Shown here: in pieces, positions 23,473 through 32,853 of the stretch
Numbering within the stretch: position 1 is the first letter of the stretch
Layout: the number at the start of each line of letters is the position of its first letter
Assembly (NCBI GenBank): GCA_015499995.1
Contig: JADNRV010000002.1
Span: 1,178,001 to 1,242,000, forward strand
DNA: 64,000 nt
From: Flammula alnicola
Taxonomy: Eukaryota > Basidiomycota > Agaricomycetes > Agaricales > Strophariaceae
Direction of reading: 5' to 3'
Made by a program: the position numbers and the translations under genes
The notes under the pieces: generated by a model
Databases searched by the model: none
What the model saw: only the letters and a program-made list of their open reading frames with translations
Told to the model about the DNA's origin: nothing

Positions 23473-25005
23473 TCAACAAACGTGCTCCGGCTCCTGGTTC
23501 AGAGCAACCTTGGGTCCAAGGTCCCTGCCGACAGTGCGTTCGAAAACCTCCAACAGGAAAGTAAAGATGGATCTGGTCAAGGCAGCATCCCATCTACCTT
23601 TGGACTGTTCATCGCGGACGAAGGCGTGTTGGGCTTGTACCTCCAAGAACTAAAGATCACGTTTCGTAAGAAGGTGCGGCAATTGTCCGTGTTTGAGAAA
23701 TATAGACTTACGGAAACCGTTACGTTTGCATCTTCAAGAGTCTTGCGGATGAGGTCTCGTCCCTCGCGTGGGACATGGGTGTCCTTTGGGTCTAATTTAG
23801 ATGTATTGCCCCGCTTGCCGAAGAAGTTCGACATACCTGCTTGCCGAATATCATCTAGTGATACATATACAGAGTCATTTGGGGTTCTTGAAGTCAGTCT
23901 GCATCGGTGCTCACGACCAGTTCGCCTTTTCCAGTCAAGTCTCCGTTTCGGACTTTGGCAAGCGAGTCGTCGTTCTTTCCTTTACCCAAAGTGGCGCTGT
24001 GAATATCAGTAGCGAAGAAGCAGACGGAGGACAAGACGCGTGGGTCGAATGCAGCCTGTAAATTTATGATGAGCACTGAGCTCCGAAGTTGATGAAAGAA
24101 GGACTTATGTACCCTGAATGCCTGATGTTGTGGCGCAATTCAATCAGGAACGATCTCTATTATTGGAGGAAATTGTGGCGCACCAAATGTCCACCGAGGC
24201 ACATTCCCGTTGCTGTGTGACATCATTACCATCACTGTTTATATTAACGAAAAGAAAGATATTCGTACCTGCGATTCTGCCATTGCAATTCTTCAGCGAT
24301 ACAAGAAGGTCAATAGACAGACTGCGGTCCTATGTAATGGTAAAAAGTGAGTGGATATCACAGATGATGAATGATCTATGTCACTGTTGACCTCGTCGTA
24401 GGCCTTTACTTCCTTCTCAATCTATAGTTGCTACGATTGAGATTGGCTATGTATGTTATAGATGGGCTCGTGAATGACCTTGTATTTGTTTCCTCGGTCA
24501 GTTCCTAGTTGTGACAAATTTCAAATCCAGTACTCATCGCTCACACAACATAGTTCAGCGTACCTTCAGTATCGTATGGAAGCGCCTCTGGACCTTCAAA
24601 TTCGTGGTATACAGAAGGGCAGGCTTCATCGTGGCTCAGGATGAACGGATATCAATCTTGAATCAGCGTGTGAAGTGGCATACCAACAACATATCCCTGG
24701 CTCGCAATCTGTCCCGCAAATCGCTCGACAGGACCAGTGACTTGGTAGATTTCACTGTTAGATAAACCTTCAAGTAAGAGACCTGTAACTACAGCTATTC
24801 GGCGATGGTAACCTGCCTAAATACGACAACCCCTGTGCACTGCTCGTCAGATCTGAGCGATTTGTGTGTCTAGATGAGAAAACAAACCTGGAAACTTTGC
24901 TTGCGGATAATCAGGAACATGAGGAGAGATCACGAAGATTCGAATGGTGTGCCCATCACCGTGGAGCTTGGTAGGCACATCGTAGAAAGTCTTGTTGATC
25001 AGCAT
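23473..25005 (-). CDS. Dienelactone hydrolase family protein
   Basis: Alpha/beta hydrolase of the carboxymethylenebutenolidase family, 275 residues. Thirteen exons are needed: 25005-24888, 24832-24817, 24754-24684, 24623-24564, 24504-24479, 24421-24392, 24329-24269, 24212-24184, 24121-24113, 24055-23915, 23854-23837, 23783-23712 and 23649-23473. All phases agree. The Cys nucleophile is in TGMCLGGH, the Asp in FGKQDTHVP and the His in QAQHAFVRD, so the triad is complete. Exon 9 is nine bases (Ala-Phe-Arg) and exon 2 is 16 bases. Intron 2 starts with GC. The natural substrate is unknown. Confidence 0.9.
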
Positions 25006-25188
25006 GGTTTCGAGTTGAGAGACTGATCTCACAGTCCGATAAGATAAATCATTCCAAAATAGATTATGCTTACGTACGCCCCTTTCACCAACGTGCGTCT
25101 TAACTTTGCTTTCCCCCTGACAGGCAAAGTCAATTTTGTTTTTCGACACATCATGCCAACCTGATCCTTTCCTTTCCACCTCTTCACA
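25006..25188. promoter_or_regulatory. Divergent promoter region, DLH / GNAT protein
   Basis: 183 bp separate the two head-to-head start codons. C/T-rich tracts precede the plus-strand start. Its promoter role is inferred from position. Confidence 0.45.
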
Positions 25189-26049
25189 ATGGACACCCCC
25201 ATCGCCGTTATTCGCCCCTATGCGGCTGATGACAAGAAGTTGGTCCAGTTTGCGGTCTCCAAAGCCAACTTCCAGGTCCTCGCAGCCGCCAACAACAAAA
25301 GTGGGTTTGCATGGTCGTCTGACAGGCATTGGAAGGTCTGACCAAGAAATTGCAGTGTACACTCATCCTGTAACCATTGCCATATGGCTGGCGTTGTCCT
25401 CCGTGTTCATCCAAATGATGAGCTGGTGGCCTTCGAATCAGCAGCATGGATGGTTGGGGTATCTCAAACCCCTCCCCGCGTTGGCGTCAGTGGCTGTCCC
25501 AATCATGTTCTTCATTGACTGGTCCGTTATGTTATCGACATGGAAAATATATTTCCTCTAATGGATTTCGATAGGGTAAATCGTCCGTACTTCGAAGAGC
25601 TCACCCAAGAGGTTCTCCGTCATCCAGATTTGAAGGACATCTCGAAGTACTATTCCCAACAGCCTGCATCAGGTTTCTGGATACTTGAAATGGGCGAACA
25701 TTTTGTCGGCCTTATTGCTATTGACGCGACGCAGCCACCCAAGAAGCGAGAGAAGGACGAAGTTGCACCGCCCAAAACAGCGCTCATCCGCCATTTCCAT
25801 GTCGAAGAAGCTTACCATAATGCCAACATTCAAGATGATCTGCTCGAATATGCAGTCAACCACGCATTTAGCAAGGACCCAAAGCTGGAGCGCATCGAGG
25901 CGACTGATTCTCCCTTGGTTCCATACATCCGTGTTAGCTTACGCAAAGCCGGCTTCGAGCTTGATCACCACACCAAGCAGATTGGCATTCGGGGATGGAA
26001 GTTGGGTGTGCGGTATTTGAGGAGGGAGAACTGGAAGAAGAGTAGTTAA
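25189..26049 (+). CDS. GNAT-like protein with two N-terminal membrane segments
   Basis: Three exons (25189-25300, 25356-25521, 25575-26049) give 250 residues. The opening IAVIRPYAADDKKLVQFAVSK is the usual first strand and helix of a GNAT domain. Two hydrophobic stretches follow (about residues 42-60 and 76-92), then SGFWILEMGEHFVGLIAIDA and TALIRHFHVEEAYHNANIQDDLLEYA, which match the acetyl-CoA-binding core. This layout resembles membrane-anchored NAT8-like acetyltransferases of basidiomycetes. The pyrophosphate-binding Q/RxxGxG/A motif is degenerate (AYHNAN), so activity is not certain. Confidence 0.75.
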
Positions 26050-26058
26050 TGAACTATA

Positions 26059-26552
26059 TCTATTCTATAAAACGACATGGGGGACAAGTTACGTAAGACA
26101 TAACTTATGTCATATACAAACGAGTGGCGGTGCACTTACGCGTCAAGCCGATCTAGCAGCTCTGGCGCATGCGGCACGCCGGCATATGGCTCGATCTCAG
26201 GTCTCGCCGCTGACTCTCGCATTCTCATGTCCGAGTGCACAACCCACTACTGCACACCTCGGGGTCGCGGGTAAGCATGGGTAGGGTACTATGCATGTAG
26301 GAGTTCTATGCACAGGTAGGTGTACTATGCACAGCCCCACAGGTAGGGGTACTATGCACAGGTAGGAGTACTATGCAGGTTATTTCTTGCAAGTCTTTCT
26401 GCTTTAATTTAGTTGGAAATGAAACCAGGCATTTCTTTTATAAATCTTGATTAGTTTTATAACACACATTTTGAACTCATTTCAAGGATCAAGCTCATAC
26501 ACTCCAACATTGAAACATTGCAAGACCGTGCGAAGCACGGGTCAACTGCTAG
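26059..26552 (+). mobile_element. Non-autonomous Helitron-like element, copy 1
   Basis: 494 bp with 5' TC and 3' CTAG. A hairpin (CCGTGC-GAA-GCACGG, 26526-26540) ends 12 bases before the CTAG end. The flanks are A on the left and T on the right, the A|T target expected for Helitrons. It has no coding capacity. The 5' side holds a 15-bp inverted repeat (gacataa-c-ttatgtc, 26097-26111). The middle holds about four copies of a gtactatgcacaggtagg-type unit (26283-26378). Confidence 0.75.
26283..26378. repeat. Minisatellite inside Helitron-like copy 1
   Basis: Imperfect direct repeats of a unit containing tactatgca and caggtagg. The same array is found in copy 2 at about 26847-26950. Confidence 0.7.
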
Positions 26553-26598
26553 TTCTAAATTATATTATCCACGTATGTTGCCTCATTTCATTGACTAG

Positions 26599-27170
26599 TC
26601 TATTCTATAAAACGACATGGGGGACAAGTTACGTAAGACATAACTTATGTCATATATAAACGAGTGGCGGTGCACTGACGCGTCAAGCCGATTTGGAATC
26701 GATGGGCGGTCTAGCAGGTCTAGCCAATGCCTGGCACATACGGCTCGATCTCGCACGCGCAGGTCTCGCCATCTCGCGTTCTCACGTCCGAGTGCATCCA
26801 CTACTGCACATCTCTGGGTCACGCGTAAGGGGTGCTAAACATGGGCCAGGGTAGGGTATGCATGTAGGAGTTCTATGCACGGGTAAGTAGGTGTACTATG
26901 CATAGCCCCACGGGTAGGGGTACTATGCACAGGTAGGAATACTATGCATGGGGTACAGCTACAGGTATTACTATTACTTCCATTGGTTACTTCTTGCAAG
27001 TTTTTCTGCTTTATTAATTTAGTTGGAAATCAAATTAGACAATTCTTTTCATTCAGAGTGTAGCAATCTGTTGAGTAGTTTAATGACACATATTTTGAAC
27101 TCTTTTCAAGGATCAAGCTCAAGATTTACAAACATTGAAAGACCGTGCGAAGCACGGGTCCACAGTCTAG
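26599..27170 (+). mobile_element. Non-autonomous Helitron-like element, copy 2
   Basis: 572 bp, head-to-tail with copy 1 after a 46-bp spacer that itself ends in CTAG. The first 60 bases are almost identical to copy 1, the 15-bp inverted repeat is at 26637-26651, the hairpin at 27143-27157, and the 3' end CTAG is followed by T. Internal differences (extra segments near 26693 and 26955) and scattered substitutions show the two copies are not a recent exact duplication. Confidence 0.75.
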
Positions 27171-27315
27171 TATTTTTACATACGATAACATATGTATTCC
27201 TTAATCCTGTAATGGATGAGTTCGGAGGTTGTGATGATGTCAGTTACTCGGATTCCAAAAAAGAGGCTTCCCTTTTAGATCGAAGCAACCATGTCCGAAA
27301 TCTATCTCTTTCAAA

Positions 27316-28580
27316 ATGGTACTCCTCACATCCATCCTGAAGGATGAATCGCATCGACATCCTCTGCTGATCCTGCAATCATCTCTCGCACAAACCAGTC
27401 TGCCCATTCTGCGCGACGTACTTGCGCAAGGTTCGAGTTCCAAAGGATCAAACCGCCACAATTTGCTCTTTTGCTTCCTCTACCATCCATCTAGTCTAGT
27501 GGACACCAAACCTTCGGACTCGCTTGAAGTTCATGATTGGACCGACCGCATCCCTGGATATAATGATTCAGATTCTCGAGCAGAATTGCTTGCAATCGTA
27601 GAGAAAGGTGCGCCGCAAAAATTTCAATGCCATTGTCATTTACTGACGATCATCTAGCTCTGGAAGTGCCTTCAAGACCAACAACCATCGTTATTGACTC
27701 AGCAGATACATTACTGGAAGATAATACATCGCTCTCGGCGACATATATATGTCTGTCAAAAGTATGCGAGGCCGTGAAAAAGCATTCTGGTATGCAGCCC
27801 AGTCGACACTGGCCAAAATGCACAAACTAATTGTGCAATCCTAGATGCACGTCTGATCCTCCACTCGCAGTCACCCTCTAGTTTACTGCCTGTCATAGCA
27901 CAAACGGGATTTTCTTCGTCGCTCGCGCACGTAGTCGCGCACCCTCCAGCGCTCATTGAGCATATTGCGACAGAGTTCCTGATGCCGCCGCCGCCGCTCT
28001 CGCCTCTGCCCAAATTCTGGAGTGTCTTCCTCCCCGTCAGCGAGCGCGTGCACGATACGGAGCGCCTGGTCTTTGGATCAAGAGGCGAAGGAAGCGGGAA
28101 TCCATCTGAATTCGTCGTCGAGCTGATTGTGAGAGAGGGTGCTGGGAGGAAGCGGGGCGTTGAGCGCGTGCTGGAGGGTTGGTCGACTGCTCTAGGCGGG
28201 CCCTGCGAGCTAAGCGCTCTGGAGACCCTGAAGCATCTTACCAAAAGAAAGAAAGAGGTGACAAATGCATTGCCTTCGAGCCGATCTTAATGCTAAAGCA
28301 CCTTTTACAGCATACACAGGTTGCTGCTCCAGATCCAACGCAGAATTTGCCTTTCAATCTTAGCTTGACATCTTCCCAGCAAGAATCTCGAGCACAAGTC
28401 CCTCTGCCATACGCTCACGAAGGTACCTTCTTCTGCTGCATGTGCTTCATTCCATTTTTGCTCATATCACCACGTATAGGAGCACCGATAATGAGCAACA
28501 CGCCTGCCGCGATCTTCTATGATCCTGATTCGGCAGATGATATCGATGATGATGATCCAGACGAAGACCTCGATATTTAA
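27316..28580 (+). CDS. ELP5: Elongator subunit ELP5
   Basis: Subunit of the Elp456 module of Elongator, which modifies wobble uridines in tRNA. Five exons (27316-27607, 27658-27789, 27845-28257, 28320-28422, 28480-28580) give 346 residues with consistent phases. The RecA-like fold is suggested by LLILQSSLAQTSLPILRDVL, TIVIDSADTLL and DARLILHSQS. The C-terminus is the family signature: an acidic IFYDPDSADDIDDDDPDEDLDI-type tail after QNLPFNLSLTSSQQESRAQV. The gene starts 145 bp after the second Helitron-like copy, which may sit in its promoter. Confidence 0.9.
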
Positions 28581-28796
28581 TTAACAGCCGGTGTAATGAA
28601 TATAAGTACATACATACAAGGAAAGGCGTATAACATACTGTACACGTACATAGACAGTCCAATGTTCGCAAGAAGAGGGTTGGTATCAGCAAGAGTCTGT
28701 GTTCTCCAATCTAGTGTTGAGTTGCGTGGGCAACGTTTTAAGGGGTCTTCAATGTTTTATATATACATTGCTCTGTCCATCCAGTCGGAATTCTAA

Positions 28797-30625
28797 TCAA
28801 CGCATGACTCCCTCCTGCACAGACAGAATGGACCCTGCCTGCCGCCGTGTCGAGGATAATGGGTTAAGGTGCCTCGCGGCTAACATGTTCGGAGATGACG
28901 CTCCAGCGAAGGTAGGTAGAGAGAACCTTCGCTTAGATCTAATTTCTTCCAGAGTTTTAGGTCTGGCGTGGTATTCATACGTGTATCTGTCGTTGGCGGT
29001 CGAGGTCGTCCGGCCAACGGTATACTCGGGTGTATACGAAAGCGCGACAGATGGCGTGGATATCTTGGCCATCCGTTGGAATCCACCGTGTCGATTGAAA
29101 GAGGACGACGGCGATGGGGTTCGAGGAAAGGGCTGCGAAAGAGGCGGCATGTCCGCATCGTTATAACCACCGAGCAGGGTACGACGTATAGAAGGTTTGT
29201 TCTTCGATTTCTTCTCTTTTAATGCCTTCAAGGTGATGAATCTCTTGAATTTGCTACAAAGGTCCTTAGTCTTCTGGATCACATTTCTCGAGCGAATTGA
29301 TCCGTTTGGAGGACCAATGACGAAGGGCGGTGGTATAGGATTGTGGAATCTTTGTTCTAGTGGTAACGCATACGCAGACACATCTGAGCCTTGTCGAGTT
29401 GTCCCAACCTCTTCCTGTTGGTGCTCGACGGTTCGAGGAGAAGCCAATTGAAATGAAGATATTGACCCAAGACTATGCTGAGACATGTCAGACGTTCTTC
29501 CTTGTAATACACTTGAAGAATGTGTGGATAAGGATGTTGTCGAGGACTGGGATACAGACTCTTCGGTCGAAGTGAGAGTGGGGTCCAAGGAAAGCGTCCA
29601 TGGGTTGTCTCCATCGGGCTGAGAGAGTTGTAGGGTATTGAGCCGACTGTCTTCAATACTAGGTCTGCGTATGTGTCTTGCGGCGTTATTCCTTAAAGAA
29701 CTTTGAGACCAAGAATCGACGCTCTCTTGAAATGTGCCGCCAGCGTCGAGTCCGGCAATCAGGTTATACACGCCTGCATAGTTCAACACAGAATAACCCG
29801 AGTGGACCGAGTCGCAGTCAGAACCCACTAGGTCCGCGGTTGGATTATTGGAAGCGTTTGCACGCGAAGCCTTTCCCCGCGACGAGGGAGATATGACAGG
29901 CGCGTGACCGCCAGCACTGGTACCGGGGAACCTGAAATCCAAATGGCTTGTCGAGTGTGTACCATTCACTGCAAGATGCGGAGTTTCGTCGGATGGACGA
30001 ACGGAAGAGGGCGCGGATACTTCAGAAGAGACGTCATCCGAGGCAAAAAGGTCTTCTTGAGTAGGTATATGCAAGCTTGAGTCTAACTCTGAGGGATCAA
30101 AGAGCGGCCTCGATGAATCGGAGGAGTCCAGAAGGCCCTCCGACCTGTCCGTCTCTTTTGTAGGTGAAATCTGCGGACAGCTTCAGGATAAACGACGACG
30201 GACAGTATGCGCCACATTCCACACATACCGATATCACGCTTGGAAATAACGTCGTTTCGGTGTCCTGTGTAAGCATGCATTCATTAATTTAATGCATTAT
30301 GGCAAGTTGAATAAACGCCCACCTGTTGCGATATAAAGCTATAAAAGTCGTCCGATGGTATAGAGCTTTCATCGTCAGCGAAAGAAATGGCGTCTGCATC
30401 GTCGCATATAGACGAACGTTGCTGCATTGCAACGTTGCGTTCTTTGAAACTCGGCGTTTCTGACAAGGCGAGACGGAGATGTTCGGTGTCCTGAAAAGTT
30501 TTATCAGACGTGGGAGGCTTAGGAGTCCGCTCCGCCTCCAAGTCGTCCTGCTCTTGAGAGAGAGTCCAAGTTGAGGACCAGGCACCTGGAAGAGTGGGGG
30601 GTGAAGGCAGGGCGTCAGAGCCCAT
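28797..30625 (-). CDS. Serine-rich hypothetical protein
   Basis: Three exons (30625-30323, 30264-30229, 30170-28797) give 570 residues with consistent phases. The composition is Ser/Thr/Pro-rich with acidic patches in the first half (DDADAISFADDESSIPSDDF). A basic segment (SKFKRFITLKALKEKKSKNK) lies around residues 390-425. The C-terminus holds KTLEEIRSKRRFSLPTFAG. There is no signal peptide or membrane segment, and I recognise no domain. It looks like a disordered regulatory or scaffold protein conserved within mushrooms. A function cannot be given. Confidence 0.7.
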
Positions 30626-30940
30626 GGTGAAAGGGCGGTTTGAACAGTTGGGTGTGAAATACTTTCAGGCAAACGTTGAGGTGGGTAGAAAGAGGCTGAA
30701 TTTTGAAATAAGCTCACAGCCATTCAAAGCCATTGATAGTGAAATCACGGCCCGAGGTACTAGCGGAGGCATAAACGCGTCACGTGAATTTGCGAGCTAA
30801 TTATCCCTGGAACAGGGAACAGGAAAATAGAAAACTGCTCTAAGTTCTAAAGGGCACACAGGATAACATTTTAATGTAAGTTATCGGAGGAGGAAGGCGT
30901 AATTGGATGGAGAGGGGGTATGCTTCAAAGGAAGCATTTT

Positions 30941-32542
30941 TTACAGCTGGCCACGGACGGCCTTGTCCACGCTCTGCGCGAAGTACTCAATGTTGCCGCC
31001 GTTCAATCCAGCCATCGAGATACGACCATCGCCAGTCATGTAAACGTGAGCCTTCTCAGCAAGGGCTTTGGTCTGGGGTGGTGTTAAACCAGTGAAGCTG
31101 ATGGAAATAAGTTTGTAAGTACGACAAGAAAGACGAGGTATGTAAATCTAGTCACCTGAACATTCCGATTTGGCTCTTGATGTGTTTCCAGTCTCCGGGG
31201 GTGTTCAGGTCATCCTTCAAAGTATTGTAGAGCTTCTCTCTCATTGAGATGATACGGTCAGCCATTCCTTTGACTTCAGATTCCCATTGGGAATAGAGTG
31301 CGACGTCGCTGAGGATGGCGTTGGCAACGCGGGCGCCGTGCAGAGGGGGGTTAGAGTACATGGGTCGGATGATGATCTTCAATTGACTGTCAACGCGAGC
31401 CTTCTCCTCGGGGTCCGCAGTGGTCAGAGAGAAAGCGCCAACGCGTTCTCCGTACAAGCCCATGTTCTTAGCGAACGATTGGGCAAGAGCGATTTGGTGA
31501 CCTTGTTCAACGAAGTGACGAATGGCGAAAGCATCCTTAGTGGTGGAGCCGGAAGCAAAGCCCTGGTAGGCCATATCGAAGAAGGGGAAGAGGTTCTTCT
31601 CCTTCACGATGTCGGAGATCTCGGCCCATTGTTCCGGGGTAGGATCAATACCGGTAGGGTTATGAGCGCAGGCATGGAGCAAGACAATGGATTGCTCCGG
31701 AGCGGCCTAGTAGCGAGCGTGAAGATCAGAATCGAGATTGAGTAATGTTAGTCTAGCAGCATATACACAGACCTTGAGGTCGGCCTTGAGGCCCTCGAAA
31801 TCCAGTCCGACGGTCTCCTTGTTGAAGTACCTGTACCCGCGAACTTCAAGTCCGGAGTCGCGGAAGAGGGGAATATGGTTTCCCCAAGTGGGAACAGGCA
31901 CGTAGATAGCCTTCGAATGAGGATAGTGACGCGCCAGAAAAGCGCCTCCAATGCGAAGTGCGCCGGTTCCAGAGATGGATTGAGCAACAGAAACCTGGTT
32001 ACGATCAGCAGATTTCCAGTTGCGCTATGAGGAATGACGTACGATTCCCTGCTTGATAGCGCCACTTTCAGCACCATAGGCCAACCGAGCGGCATTTTTG
32101 GTGAATTCAGGAAGGCCAGTGATAGGCAAATATTCCTTGTCGGGCAGGGAAGCCGCGATGAGCTCCTCGGCCTGCAATAGGCAAGTTCAATTTCGAAGAA
32201 TTATGAATAGGGGCATCTAAACGGACCCTTTTCACAGTAGGCAAGATGTAGGGCTTTCCTTGCTCGTCTCTGTAAGCACCAACACCCAAGTTAATCTTGC
32301 GGGGGTCCTTGTCCGCCTTGAAGGCCTCGCTCACACCTGCATGGCAAAGTCATGTGAACGAGAGTCCAGACAATGAGAGAAAGAAGGAAGAACAAGAAAA
32401 GGTGACAGGGAACTCCAGGGAAGTACATACCAAGAATGGGATCCGGAGGACCAGCTGGGACATTTGCCCAGGTGGAAACGGAGCGCAGGGCCTGCGCGCT
32501 GGCGCCGAGGGCAGAACGACGAGCAAAAGAAGCAGCGAGCAT
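30941..32542 (-). CDS. AAT1: Aspartate aminotransferase, mitochondrial
   Basis: PLP enzyme interconverting aspartate/2-oxoglutarate and oxaloacetate/glutamate. Six exons (32542-32431, 32336-32227, 32171-32043, 31994-31773, 31706-31156, 31097-30941) give 426 residues. The Arg/Ala-rich start [20 protein letters not shown] is a mitochondrial presequence. Family motifs: [39 protein letters not shown], and [13 protein letters not shown] with the PLP Lys. The end is [13 protein letters not shown]. It is head-to-head with aspartyl-tRNA synthetase, 311 bp apart. Confidence 0.97.
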
Positions 32543-32853
32543 GATTACAAGAAAGGGGGAAATTCAGGAAAGAAAGAAAGGCGTCGATGGGGGGATATAA
32601 GTATACAAGGCCGACAGCAGAAAAAGTTGAATGACTGACTCGCTTGCCTGCGGTGTTTACTTACAGTCCAGCTCCGGGTTTCGGGCCCCGGGTAGTGCGG
32701 CCATAAATCATCATACTCATTCTAGGCCCCTCGGCGGTTTTCTCCGATCAATCATCTAATCTAATCTTAGGTTATCGACATCTAGATCATGTCACTGACT
32801 CAATAATTTAACACCTCCATCCCGTCTAGATCTCTTGAATTACTACCACCACA
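32543..32853. promoter_or_regulatory. Divergent promoter region, AAT1 / DPS1
   Basis: 311 bp between start codons of an aspartate-producing and an aspartate-using enzyme. A GC-rich gctccgggtttcgggccccggg block is at about 32672-32693 and an A/T-rich caataatttaac block at 32800-32811. Shared control is inferred, not shown. Confidence 0.5.

Noticed and set aside
23461..24012. Plus-strand 183-codon open frame across the dienelactone hydrolase locus
   Set aside because: The minus strand gives a complete hydrolase with catalytic triad and thirteen consistent junctions; the plus frame crosses its introns and has no motif.
26283..26950. Direct repeats with regular spacing resembling a CRISPR-like array
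   Set aside because: Units are adjacent and imperfect with no unique spacers, and they sit inside Helitron-like elements of a eukaryotic genome.
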